From: Candidatus Hydrogenedentota bacterium
GTDB taxonomy: Bacteria > Hydrogenedentota > Hydrogenedentia > Hydrogenedentales > SLHB01
Length of the DNA stretch: 64,000 nt
NCBI GenBank assembly: GCA_020848835.1
Contig: JADLHJ010000044.1
Location: forward strand, 1-64,000
Direction of reading: 5' to 3'
Shown here: one piece after another, positions 56,929 through 64,000 of the stretch
How the letters are laid out: the number at the start of each line of letters is the position of its first letter
How positions within the stretch are numbered: position 1 is the stretch's first letter
Program-made: the position numbers and the translations under genes
The notes under the pieces: model-generated
The model's database searches: none
Seen by the model: the letters and a program-made list of their open reading frames with translations, nothing else
Told to the model about the DNA's origin: nothing

Positions 56929-57786
56929 ATGAAAATCCGCGTTTCGGCTGTTCAATATCATCTGCACTCGATCAATTCCTTTGAGGAATTTGCGGCGCGC
57001 TGCGAGCATTACGTGCGGCTTGCGCAGGAATTCGGCACGGAGTTTTTGCTTTTTCCCGAATTCTTCACCACACAACTGCTTTCCATTCCCGACGAAAACG
57101 GACGCGCGCGTAGCATCACGCGGTTGCCTGAATTCACGGAACAGTACCGCGAGTTGTTCTTCCTGCTCGCGCGTAACTTCGGCATGCACATCGTCGCGGG
57201 CACGCACGTGCTCGAGCGCGACGGCAAGCTGCAGAACACCGCGCACCTGTTCTATCCCGAAGGGCGCATCGCCGAGCAGCCGAAACTGCACATCACGCCG
57301 ACCGAAGTCACCGAGTGGAACATCGCGCCCGGCGACGGCGTAAAGGTGTTCGACACGGATAAAGGCCGCATCGCGATGCTCACGTGTTACGACATCGAGT
57401 TTCCGGAGATCGTGCGCATAGTGCGCGCGAAGGGCGCCGACGTGATCTTCTGTCCGTCATGCACTGACGATCTTCACGGCTTCTATCGCGTGCGCTACTG
57501 CTGTCACGCGCGCACCATCGAAAACCAAGTCTACGTCGTCACGACCGGCACCGTCGGCTCGTTACCAACCGTAGACTTCATGCGCGCGAACACGGGCCAG
57601 GCGGCGATTCTTTCGCCCAATGATGTGCCCTTCCCGCCGCGCGGCATCGTCGCCGAAGGACAACTGAACAACGACATGATCGTGACTGCGGACATCGACC
57701 TTGCACTGTTGCACGAAGTCCGCGCGCGCGGCTCCGTCACGACCTGGCGCGATCGCCGCACCGATTTATACACGGATTGGAAATAG
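56929..57786 (+). CDS. Carbon-nitrogen hydrolase (nitrilase superfamily), YhcX hydrolase half
   Basis: A 285-aa protein of the nitrilase superfamily with the Glu-Lys-Cys triad visible: Glu in LLFPEFF (about residue 44), Lys in QPKLHITPTE (about 124), Cys in MLTCYDIEFPEI (about 158). These enzymes hydrolyse amides, nitriles or N-carbamoyl groups. The sequence resembles the hydrolase half of Bacillus YhcX, where a GNAT domain is fused to a nitrilase domain; here the GNAT part is the next gene, 2 bases downstream, but in the opposite order to the fusion. Substrate unknown; an aliphatic amidase is plausible. Confidence 0.92.
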   Translation: MKIRVSAVQYHLHSINSFEEFAARCEHYVRLAQEFGTEFLLFPEFFTTQLLSIPDENGRARSITRLPEFTEQYRELFFLLARNFGMHIVAGTHVLERDGKLQNTAHLFYPEGRIAEQPKLHITPTEVTEWNIAPGDGVKVFDTDKGRIAMLTCYDIEFPEIVRIVRAKGADVIFCPSCTDDLHGFYRVRYCCHARTIENQVYVVTTGTVGSLPTVDFMRANTGQAAILSPNDVPFPPRGIVAEGQLNNDMIVTADIDLALLHEVRARGSVTTWRDRRTDLYTDWK

Positions 57787-57788
57787 CC

Positions 57789-58451
57789 ATGTACCGCAGC
57801 GAATTCTATGTGTTCGACGGCGACACGCCGTTACCCGCCGTCATTCGTGAATACACGCGCGATGATTTCGAAGACCTCATCGAAATCCAGACCGAATGTT
57901 TTCCGCCGCCATTCCCGGCCGAACTGTTATGGAACGTGGAGCAGCTCAACAACCACGTGAACATTTTTCCCGAAGGCGCGCACTGCATCGAAGTCGGTGG
58001 ATCGCTTGCGGGATCCATCACTGGTCTCATCGTGAATTGGTCGCCGCAGGACGAAGACCACCGCTGGGCGGACATCACCGACAACGGCTACATCCGCAAC
58101 CACGATCCGAAAGGCAACACGCTGTACCTCGTGGACATCAGCGTGCGCCCGCGCTTTCGAAAGCTTGGCCTCGGCAAGCAGCTCATGTTCTCGATGTACA
58201 ACACGGTCATTAGCCTTGGTCTCGAGCGGTTACTCGGCGGCGCGCGCATGCCCGGCTATCACCACGTCGCATCGAAAATGTCTGTGGACGATTATCTTGA
58301 GAATATTTTGAAGGGCCAACTACAAGATCCCATCGTGACGTTTCTGCTGCGCTGCGGGCGCGTTCCGCTGCACATTGTGCGTGACTATCTCGACGACGAG
58401 GAGTCGGCCAACAGCGCGGTGCTCATGGAATGGCGCAATCCGTTTAAGTAG
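57789..58451 (+). CDS. GNAT-family acetyltransferase, YhcX acetyltransferase half
   Basis: A 220-aa N-acetyltransferase. IREYTRDDFEDLIEIQTECFPPPFPAELLWNVEQLNNHVNIFPEGAHCIEVGGSLAGSITGLIVNW is typical of the GNAT domain that is fused to a nitrilase in YhcX-type proteins; LYLVDISVRPRFRKLGLGKQLMFSMYNTVISLG holds the acetyl-CoA loop (RxxGxG). The start is the ATG at 57789, 2 bases after the nitrilase stop with GGA close upstream; a TTG at 57777 is an alternative that overlaps. The pair is an example of the same two functions encoded separately. Confidence 0.92.
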   Translation: MYRSEFYVFDGDTPLPAVIREYTRDDFEDLIEIQTECFPPPFPAELLWNVEQLNNHVNIFPEGAHCIEVGGSLAGSITGLIVNWSPQDEDHRWADITDNGYIRNHDPKGNTLYLVDISVRPRFRKLGLGKQLMFSMYNTVISLGLERLLGGARMPGYHHVASKMSVDDYLENILKGQLQDPIVTFLLRCGRVPLHIVRDYLDDEESANSAVLMEWRNPFK

Positions 58452-58454
58452 CGC

Positions 58455-58976
58455 TCATTTTCGATAGTTCGCGTATAGTTCGAACAAAATCGTTTCGTTG
58501 TTGCGAAACGCGAGGTCTGCGCGATTAATGTCCTCCAGCCGCTTCCACTGAATCGCCGCGACATCGTCGTTTGGCGTGGGCGTGCCTTCCACGATGTGCG
58601 CGACGAAGGGTATATTTAACGTTGCCACCTCCTTTCCGTCGTACCAGTCCATGACAAAACCGATCCCTGCTTCAATCTCGATGGTGACGCCGAGTTCTTC
58701 CCGAATCTCGCGATGGATCGCGTCGTGCGGATGCTCCCCGAATTCCAGGAAGCCTCCAGGCAGATCGATCTTGCCCGCGTCGGGCTCGTGCTTGCGCACA
58801 CAAAGCAACACTTCGCCGCGATCGTTCTCGATCACCGCGCAGGTGCAGGGCTTCGAGTTTTGCCAGAAGATGTATGCGCACTCCACGCGCGTGCAGACAG
58901 GCTCAATTTGATCGCCGACGGTGCGCTCTTCGAGCGGCGCACCGCATTTCGGGCAGTAACGAAATCCAAATTTCAC
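58455..58976 (-). CDS. NUDIX hydrolase with N-terminal zinc ribbon
   Basis: A 173-aa NUDIX enzyme. The N terminus FGFRYCPKCGAPLEERTV...VCTRVECAYIFWQNSKPC is a zinc-ribbon like that of NudC and related proteins. The catalytic box GGFLEFGEHPHDAIHREIREELGV fits GX5EX7REUXEEXGU completely. Many such proteins act on NADH/NAD or nucleoside-diphosphate derivatives, or act as NrtR-like sensors; no DNA-binding domain is present. I place the start at GTG 58974-58976 because GGAGGTGA lies 8 bases upstream; the ATG at 58991 is inside that stretch and would waste the ribosome site. Convergent with the GNAT gene, 3 bases away. Confidence 0.93.
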   Translation of the reverse strand: MKFGFRYCPKCGAPLEERTVGDQIEPVCTRVECAYIFWQNSKPCTCAVIENDRGEVLLCVRKHEPDAGKIDLPGGFLEFGEHPHDAIHREIREELGVTIEIEAGIGFVMDWYDGKEVATLNIPFVAHIVEGTPTPNDDVAAIQWKRLEDINRADLAFRNNETILFELYANYRK

Positions 58977-59072
58977 GGCCTTCACCTCCATCGATAAGCG
59001 TTCTGAGAATTAGAGATGAAGCATGGACGTATCGCGCGACTCCCTGCAAGCGGCGCCTGCTCGTGTTACGCC

Positions 59073-59094
59073 GAGCCGGATTCCAATCCGGCTC
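59073..59094. repeat. Perfect 10-bp hairpin
   Basis: GAGCCGGATT (59073-59082), CC, then its exact reverse complement AATCCGGCTC (59085-59094). It lies in the 265-base gap between the divergent NUDIX and MOSC genes. Nothing else in that gap was recognised. Confidence 0.7.
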
Positions 59095-59241
59095 TACATA
59101 ATTCTCCATGTTGTTGCACTTGCCATGCGAATGCGCGGGCATTATGGCGGGCGCACTCTTATGCGCAAGCGATGCGCTGCCTTGCTTCGCTATACTCTCC
59201 GGCGTGGTTTTCGAAGCATCGGCGCGGAGTCGAGCACACTC

Positions 59242-60216
59242 ATGATAATAGGCACTGTGCGCGAAATCTGGCGCTACCCGGTGAAATCGATGGGTGGCGA
59301 GAAGATGGACACATGCATAACAACGGCGTCAGGCCTCGCTGCAGACCGTGGCTGGGCCTTGCGCGACGAAGAAACAGGCGAAATCCGCGGCGGCAAGAAG
59401 TGGCCGGGGTTGATGCAGTGCCGCGCGGAGTATGTCGAAACGGGCGGAACAGATGCGGACCTCAGGTCCGATGACGCCCGGCATGGCGGCCGCGCGCCAC
59501 AAATCCCCCATGTGCTGATTTCGTTCCCCGACGGATCATCCATTCGCAGCGACGATGCGCAGGTAAATGCGTGCTTGTCGGAATACCTGGGCGCGCGGGT
59601 GTCGGTGTGGCCATTGCAACCAGCCAACGACAAAGCGCACTACCGCCGCAGGCAACCGGGCGCGGCTGTCGTCGGCGTAATGGGCAAGTCGAAGACATTC
59701 CGGCGCGTGTTGCAGGCGATTGCGCCGTACACGCCCCTGAACGCGCAACTGCGCGGCGAGTTCAGCCGCGAAGCAAATGAGCCAATCCCGGACCTCTCCG
59801 AATTGCCCGGCGAGTTATTCGAATTCGCTACACCGCCGGGAACGTATTTCGATGCGTTTCCAATTCACGTGCTGACGACGGCGTCGCTGGAGGCGATGAA
59901 GAAAGCGAATCCGGGCGCGGCGTGGGATGTGCGGCGCTTTCGTCCAAACTTCTTGATTGAAACTTCGGCGGAGTTAGAAGGACTGGTCGAGAGCGAATGG
60001 GCAGGCCGCAGTGTGCGCATTGGTGAGGTATTAGTAGCGTGCACGATTCCCACCGTCCGTTGTGGAATGACAATGCACGCGCAACGCGATCTTCCTAAAG
60101 ATCCGTCAATCCTGCGCAGTATCGTGCGCGAGGCGGAACAGAACTTCGGGATGTATGCGAAGGTCGAGGGTGGTGGTATCGTGCGGATTGGCGACAGTGT
60201 GAAACTATTGGCATGA
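59242..60216 (+). CDS. MOSC-domain protein with N-terminal beta-barrel domain
   Basis: A 324-aa protein: an MOSC_N-type domain (residues 1-100, GTVREIWRYPVKSMGGEKMD, LAADRGWALRDEETGEI) followed by a MOSC domain with HVLTTASLEAMKKANPG, RRFRPNFLIETSAE and VACTIPTVRCGMTMHAQRDLPKDP, where the cysteine in VRCGM is the likely molybdenum-cofactor ligand. Related to mammalian mARC and bacterial YcbX, which reduce N-hydroxylated compounds. The start is the ATG at 59242; the open frame back to 59023 has no similarity. GGAG lies about 12 bases upstream, rather far. Confidence 0.92.
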   Translation: MIIGTVREIWRYPVKSMGGEKMDTCITTASGLAADRGWALRDEETGEIRGGKKWPGLMQCRAEYVETGGTDADLRSDDARHGGRAPQIPHVLISFPDGSSIRSDDAQVNACLSEYLGARVSVWPLQPANDKAHYRRRQPGAAVVGVMGKSKTFRRVLQAIAPYTPLNAQLRGEFSREANEPIPDLSELPGELFEFATPPGTYFDAFPIHVLTTASLEAMKKANPGAAWDVRRFRPNFLIETSAELEGLVESEWAGRSVRIGEVLVACTIPTVRCGMTMHAQRDLPKDPSILRSIVREAEQNFGMYAKVEGGGIVRIGDSVKLLA

Positions 60217-60231
60217 AGATCAAAGCGGAGC

Positions 60232-60295
60232 TTTTCAAGAGTGCGTTCCCAAGCGGGAGCTTGGGAACGAGTAGGAACGCAGGGCTTGGGAACGA
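60232..60295. repeat. Dispersed repeat D, copy 2
   Basis: The first 24 bases (60232-60255) are identical to 25800-25823. They are followed by GCTTGGGAACGAG repeats, and GTTCCCAAG/CTTGGGAAC (60245-60253 and 60260-60268) form a perfect 9-bp stem. It lies just before the DinB-like gene. Confidence 0.8.
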
Positions 60296-60316
60296 GTCAG
60301 GGAGTTGGAGCTGAAC

Positions 60317-60832
60317 ATGAGTGATGCGTTCGCCTCGGCGTTGATTGAGGAATGTAAACTTCGTTTGTTTGACGAGTCTGTTCCTCGCATAAAGAAATGC
60401 ATCGGCCTTCTTACCGAAGATGAAATCTGGTTCCGGCCAAACGAAGAGACGGTGAGCGCAGGAAATCTTGTGCTGCATCTCTGCGGCAACGTGCGGCAAT
60501 GGATTTGCACCGGGTTGGGCCGGCAAGCCGACCACCGCGAGCGATCGAAGGAGTTTTCGGAGATCGGCCCGATTCCGACTGCGCAGTTGCTCGATCGCCT
60601 GGAAACGACAATGCGCGATGCAAAGGCGGTGATCGACGCAATCGACCCAGCAACTTTGATAGAGAAACGACCGGTGCAGGCCTACAACGAATCCGGCATC
60701 AGTATTCTCGTTCACGTCGTCGAGCATTTCTCCTACCACACAGGTCAAATCACCTACTACACAAAATCGCGCAAGGCCGTAAACACGGGCTACTATGAAG
60801 GACACAACCTGAGCCAAATTTCGCAGCCATGA
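60317..60832 (+). CDS. DinB-like (DUF1572-type) four-helix protein
   Basis: A 171-aa helical protein of the DinB/YfiT superfamily: ECKLRLFDESVPRIKKCIGLL, then LVLHLCGNVRQWICTGLG and HVVEHFSYHTGQITYYTKSRKAV, whose histidines form the usual three-histidine metal site. Members are metal-dependent thiol or stress enzymes of mostly unknown substrate. GGAG lies 6 bases before the ATG at 60317. It overlaps the sirtuin gene by 4 bases (ATGA), so the two are coexpressed. Confidence 0.87.
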   Translation: MSDAFASALIEECKLRLFDESVPRIKKCIGLLTEDEIWFRPNEETVSAGNLVLHLCGNVRQWICTGLGRQADHRERSKEFSEIGPIPTAQLLDRLETTMRDAKAVIDAIDPATLIEKRPVQAYNESGISILVHVVEHFSYHTGQITYYTKSRKAVNTGYYEGHNLSQISQP

Positions 60833-61554
60833 AATCAGACGTAATACCGCCCTTGCACGATTTCGAACGCATCGTCTTTTTCACCGGCGCAGGTCTTTCG
60901 GCGGAGAGTGGCATTCCAACGTATCGCGGGCGCGGCGGGATTTGGAACAAATACAACTACGAAGATTTCGCGTGCCAGCGCGCCTTCGATCGCGATCCGG
61001 AAAAGGTATGGGATTTTCACGATACGCGGCGGGAACGCGTGGCGGCATGTGAGCCGAACGAAGGTCACCGGATCATCGCGGACGTGTTGCGCGCGAAGCC
61101 GGATTGCATCGTCGTTACGCAGAATATTGATGGGTTGCACCAACGCGCGGGCGTTGACGGTTCACGCGTGATCGAGCTTCACGGTAGTCTCTGGCGCGTG
61201 CGCTGTGATCGCGATGGCGTCGTAGTCGCGAATGAACAAGTGCCTATCAATCCACGCCGTTGCGCGTGCGGCGCGTACTGGCGGCCCGACATCGTGTGGT
61301 TTGAGGACATGCTCGACGGGCGCGTGCTCGAACGCGCGGGTGATGCATTGTTGAAGGCGGACGCGATTGTCAGTATCGGAACGTCTGGCGTCGTGTATCC
61401 CGCAGCGGACCTGCCGCGTATCGCGGTATCGAAAGGCGCCGCGTCCTTCGAGATCAATCTTGAGGACACGCCGGTATCGCATCTCTACCAGCACCGGTTG
61501 CGCATGCCCGCCAGCGTGGCGCTCACCCAGCTTTTGAGGCCTAGGCAAATCTAG
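60829..61554 (+). CDS. SIR2-family NAD-dependent deacylase
   Basis: A 241-aa sirtuin. FFTGAGLSAESGIPTYRGRGGIW is the NAD-binding GAGxS motif, VVTQNIDGLHQRAG contains the conserved QNIDGLH, and the catalytic histidine is in ELHGSLW. The zinc ribbon is incomplete: the first pair reads CDRD (Asp replaces the second Cys) and the second is CACG, so only three cysteines are available; WRPDIVWFED and SIGTSGVVYPAADLP are normal. The Tyr/Arg pair that marks desuccinylases (as in SIRT5/CobB) cannot be confirmed from the sequence alone. Cotranscribed with the DinB-like gene. Confidence 0.94.
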   Translation: MKSDVIPPLHDFERIVFFTGAGLSAESGIPTYRGRGGIWNKYNYEDFACQRAFDRDPEKVWDFHDTRRERVAACEPNEGHRIIADVLRAKPDCIVVTQNIDGLHQRAGVDGSRVIELHGSLWRVRCDRDGVVVANEQVPINPRRCACGAYWRPDIVWFEDMLDGRVLERAGDALLKADAIVSIGTSGVVYPAADLPRIAVSKGAASFEINLEDTPVSHLYQHRLRMPASVALTQLLRPRQI

Positions 61555-61650
61555 CGCGGAAGTGGATTCGCCTTGAATTCGCCTCGATCATGTCGCCATA
61601 GTGCGGTGCTCTTCCATCGCATTTAGATCTAAATTATGGAGTAGTTCTAT

Positions 61651-62712
61651 ATGGTGCGTAGCATTTTGGCCTTGCTGTGTTCATTGGTGTTTCTTGCAGC
61701 CGCGCAGGAAAAAGCCGGTGGCAAACTGAAAGTGACGATTAAACCTTCAGACGCGGTGAGCGCAGGCGCGAAATGGCAGGTGGATTCCGATGGCGTGTGG
61801 AGGAACAGCGGCGATTCCGTATCGAATGTTCCGGCAGGAGACCACGCTGTAACGTTTAAAAAGATTACGAACTGGAAAGCGCCCAAAGCGCAGACGGTGA
61901 CGATCGTTAACGGGCAGACGACGAACCTCAAGAAGAAGTACAAGTACAAAGGCCCCACAAACGAGCAGACAATTCTGTTGCCGGGAAATGTGCCGCTGGT
62001 GCTGGTGTCGGTACCTGCTGGGTCGTTCAACATGGGCCGCTACACCAACGAAACGGACAGCTTGGCGAACGAAGACCCGCAGCATCAGGTCACGTTTGCG
62101 AACGGTTTTTGGATCGGCAAATACGAAATCACCAAGGGCCAATGGGAAGCGTTGATGGGCACAACGCCGTGGTCGGGTCAGGGCTATTCGATCAATAACG
62201 TGAACAGTCCGGCGGTCTACATTAGCTGGAACGACGCGAAGGCCTTCGTGACCGCGCTCAATACGCATATTACGAACACGGCGCAGGGATCGGCAACCTG
62301 CAGGCTTCCGTCAGAAGCGGAATGGGAGTATGCGTGCCGCGCGGGGACGACGACACGGTTCTATTGGGGTGAGGACACGAGCCTTACGTCAATCGGGTCG
62401 TATGCGTGGTGGAACACGAACGCATGGGCCGCGGGCGAAGCGTATGGGCACGTGGTCGGCACAAAATTGCCGAATGCTTGGGGTGTTTACGACGCGTCCG
62501 GCAATGTGTGGGAGTGGTGTGAGGACTGGTATCACTCCAGCTATACGGATGCGCCAACCGATGGCAGCGCCTGGCTGTCGCCTGCGGGATCGTCGCGGGT
62601 GGCGCGGGGTGGCGGCTGGTACAACACGGCCCCGAGCCAGCGTTCCGCGGGCCGCAACAGCGCCGTTGACACGTTTTCGAGCAACGACTTCGGATTTCGT
62701 ATCGCCCGCTAG
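61651..62712 (+). CDS. Secreted FGE-sulfatase-domain protein lacking the catalytic cysteine pair
   Basis: A 353-aa exported protein: signal peptide MVRSILALLCSLVFLAAA, a small beta-rich PEGA-like domain (about 22-100: KLKVTIKPSDAVSAGAKWQV, GDHAVTFKKI), then a formylglycine-generating-enzyme-type domain (about 112-353): SVPAGSFNMGRYTNE, HQVTFANGFWIGKYEITKGQWE, CRLPSEAEWEYACRAGT, ASGNVWEWCEDWY, RVARGGGWYNTAP and GFRIAR. In true FGE the segment after RGGSW holds two catalytic cysteines; here it reads YNTAPSQRSAGR, without them. So it is probably a binding or accessory protein rather than a sulfatase-activating enzyme. GGAG lies 9 bases before the ATG. Confidence 0.9.
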   Translation: MVRSILALLCSLVFLAAAQEKAGGKLKVTIKPSDAVSAGAKWQVDSDGVWRNSGDSVSNVPAGDHAVTFKKITNWKAPKAQTVTIVNGQTTNLKKKYKYKGPTNEQTILLPGNVPLVLVSVPAGSFNMGRYTNETDSLANEDPQHQVTFANGFWIGKYEITKGQWEALMGTTPWSGQGYSINNVNSPAVYISWNDAKAFVTALNTHITNTAQGSATCRLPSEAEWEYACRAGTTTRFYWGEDTSLTSIGSYAWWNTNAWAAGEAYGHVVGTKLPNAWGVYDASGNVWEWCEDWYHSSYTDAPTDGSAWLSPAGSSRVARGGGWYNTAPSQRSAGRNSAVDTFSSNDFGFRIAR

Positions 62713-62791
62713 AGACTACGGCATGGCAAGGGCTGGCTGCGGCGGACCGCATATTAATGATATTCTGGTCCGAACTGCAGGATCGTTTTGA

Positions 62792-63511
62792 ATGGGCACT
62801 CTTATTATTGTCCGCCACGGACAGGCCTCGTTTCACGAAGAGGACTACGACAAACTGTCGCCGCTGGGCGAGGAACAGGCGCGCCGTCTGGGCCGATATT
62901 GGGCCGAGCACGGGGTAACGCTGCACCGCGCCGTGTCCGGCCCCTTGAAGCGGCAGCGCGATTCCGCGGAGATCGTGCGCAAGGAATTCGAGAAGGCGGG
63001 CGTCCCGTTTCCGGAGATCGTCATCGAAGACGCGCTCGCGGAAATGCCTGCCGAACGACTCGCGAAACGCTTCATGCCGCAACTCTGCGCAGACGACGCG
63101 GAGTGCTTGGCCATTGTGCAGGAGTACATGGCGGCGGTAGACAAGAAGGAAAAAGAACGTCTCTTTCAGAAGCCGTTTGAAAAAATGATGCTCAAGTGGG
63201 CGACGAAAGAATATCACGACGAGGCGATCGAGACCTTCGAGTATTTTGTAAACCGCGTGAAGGAAAGTTTCAGTTCGATCATGTCGAACAGCCGCAACGG
63301 CCAGCGCGTCGCGGCGTTTACTTCCGGCGGGCCCACGGCCATCGCGATGCACCTCGCGTTAAACACGTCCTTTGAAGCGACGATGGAACTGATCTGGCAA
63401 ATCCGCAATGCGTCGCTTACTGAGTTTATGTTCACGGATGGCCGGTTTACGTTGAGCACTTTTAATAACGTCGCGCACCTGCGCGAACCGGAAATGTGGA
63501 CGTATCGGTAG
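62792..63511 (+). CDS. Histidine phosphatase-family protein
   Basis: A 239-aa branch-1 histidine phosphatase. LIIVRHGQASF carries the phospho-accepting histidine (RHG); AVSGPLKRQRDSAEIVRKEF holds the conserved arginine pocket, and AAFTSGGPTAIAMHLAL stands in the position of the second catalytic His-containing segment but reads TSGGP rather than the canonical VxHGG, so the second histidine is not obvious. Members range from phosphoglycerate mutases to SixA-like phosphatases. AGGA lies about 9 bases before the ATG. The last 16 bases overlap the next, broken, gene. Confidence 0.85.
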   Translation: MGTLIIVRHGQASFHEEDYDKLSPLGEEQARRLGRYWAEHGVTLHRAVSGPLKRQRDSAEIVRKEFEKAGVPFPEIVIEDALAEMPAERLAKRFMPQLCADDAECLAIVQEYMAAVDKKEKERLFQKPFEKMMLKWATKEYHDEAIETFEYFVNRVKESFSSIMSNSRNGQRVAAFTSGGPTAIAMHLALNTSFEATMELIWQIRNASLTEFMFTDGRFTLSTFNNVAHLREPEMWTYR

Positions 63512-64000
63512 TCTCGCCGAGTAACAGCGTGCGAAAACACGACAACACACCGCTTCCTGAAAAAACCAACCGACCACTCCCAATCGGCTGCCTTGCATTC
63601 TCATTAGCGTTGGCAGCAGTTTCGATTGCGTTTGCGATAATGACGGAACGCCCTTATTTCGCTTTACCCGCGGGTGCTGCAGTGCCCGTAGTCCTAATGT
63701 GGATACAGGAACTCGTCCAAAGATTGCGGATGATTTACACTTGGAAGCGGCATGGCATTTCCGGTCTGCTTGTTTATTCGGAGTCGCCGCATTGGCAAGC
63801 GTACGTGGAGCGAGAGTGGTTACCAAAGATTTCCACTCGCTTCGTTACTCTCAATTGGTCATAGCACCGGGAATGGAAATCCTCTCTTGAGACAGGGCTT
63901 TTCAATTGGTACTTGGGGTGCCGATGGAATTTTAATCCCGCGATCGTAATGGCGCGCGGCATGCGCAAACCGTTGGTGTTTCGGTTCTATTACGCATTCC
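63496..64000 (+). pseudogene. Membrane protein gene interrupted by an in-frame TAG (continues past the window)
   Basis: From GTG 63496 the frame encodes 122 residues with two membrane helices (LAFSLALAAVSIAFAIM and FALPAGAAVPVVLMWIQ), ending RFVTLNWS at a TAG (63862-63864). Without any frame change the reading continues open to the window end: HREWKSSLETGLFNWY, then WNFNPAIVMARGMRKPLVFRFYYAF. The joined product looks like one coherent protein of a family whose members, as I recall them, read LNWS-x-RR-W across this point. A single base change (for example CAG or GAG to TAG) would explain it. TAG is an ordinary stop elsewhere here (rpoB, nitrilase), so this is more likely a nonsense mutation, sequencing error, or rare readthrough. 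Confidence 0.65.

Overview
The window (about 57% G+C by eye) reads as a free-living, diderm, heterotrophic bacterium. The gene content resembles Candidatus Hydrogenedentota or a Planctomycetes/PVC-type relative: secreted PQQ-type beta-propellers, a Ser/Thr kinase fused to WD40-like repeats, ECF sigma factors followed by membrane enzymes, a formylglycine-generating-enzyme-like protein, a sialidase-like protein, Kdo/WaaP-like kinases and a TonB-like protein. That placement is inferred from protein resemblance only. No rRNA, tRNA, CRISPR array, integrase or transposase was seen.

Layout. 1-8953 (minus): an rpoB-rpoC-rpsL-rpsG operon behind a clear TTGACA-17-TATGTT promoter; rpsG runs off the left edge. 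9178-20046: housekeeping genes (periplasmic lactonase-type propeller, exonuclease III with a PduO-type adenosyltransferase, a FAD amine-oxidase-fold protein, a uracil-DNA glycosylase / histidine kinase / NtrC-type regulator operon, a TPR protein, gpmI). 20082-22213 (minus): a lipoprotein, an NHL propeller and a PIN/NYN-like protein. 22365-25305: degenerate ~110-bp repeats, then a compact type II restriction-modification cassette (vsr, C5-methyltransferase, Eco29kI-like GIY-YIG nuclease) that is more A+T-rich than its surroundings. 25308-37160: a divergent PadR regulator, then an all-plus cluster of ECF sigma factor, membrane-anchored serine hydrolase, and three PQQ-type propellers around a large Ser/Thr kinase. 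37275-47210: acetyltransferase, TlpA-like protein, cstA with two Kdo/WaaP-like kinases, then a minus-strand operon NUDIX - methyltransferase - aroB - TPR - unknown. 47272-53338: an MNT/HEPN pair, membrane and small unknown proteins, typA, a sialidase-like protein and a TonB-like protein. 53465-64000: a large FG-GAP protein, an Alg13/PssE-like glycosyltransferase, a nitrilase + GNAT pair that looks like a split YhcX, NUDIX, MOSC, DinB-like, sirtuin, FGE-like, histidine phosphatase, and a final gene broken by an in-frame TAG.

The intergenic spaces are unusually rich in hairpin-forming repeats. Two families keep their hairpins through compensatory base changes (arm core CCGCG-TTTA-CGCGG versus CCGCC-TTTA-GGCGG; and GCGCCGC-GACA-GCGGCGC versus GCGGAGC-GACA-GCTCCGC). 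One copy of the second family sits as a transcription terminator between the TPR gene and gpmI. Many genes appear to start at GTG or TTG, and I moved starts where a Shine-Dalgarno sequence or an upstream stop decides the matter.
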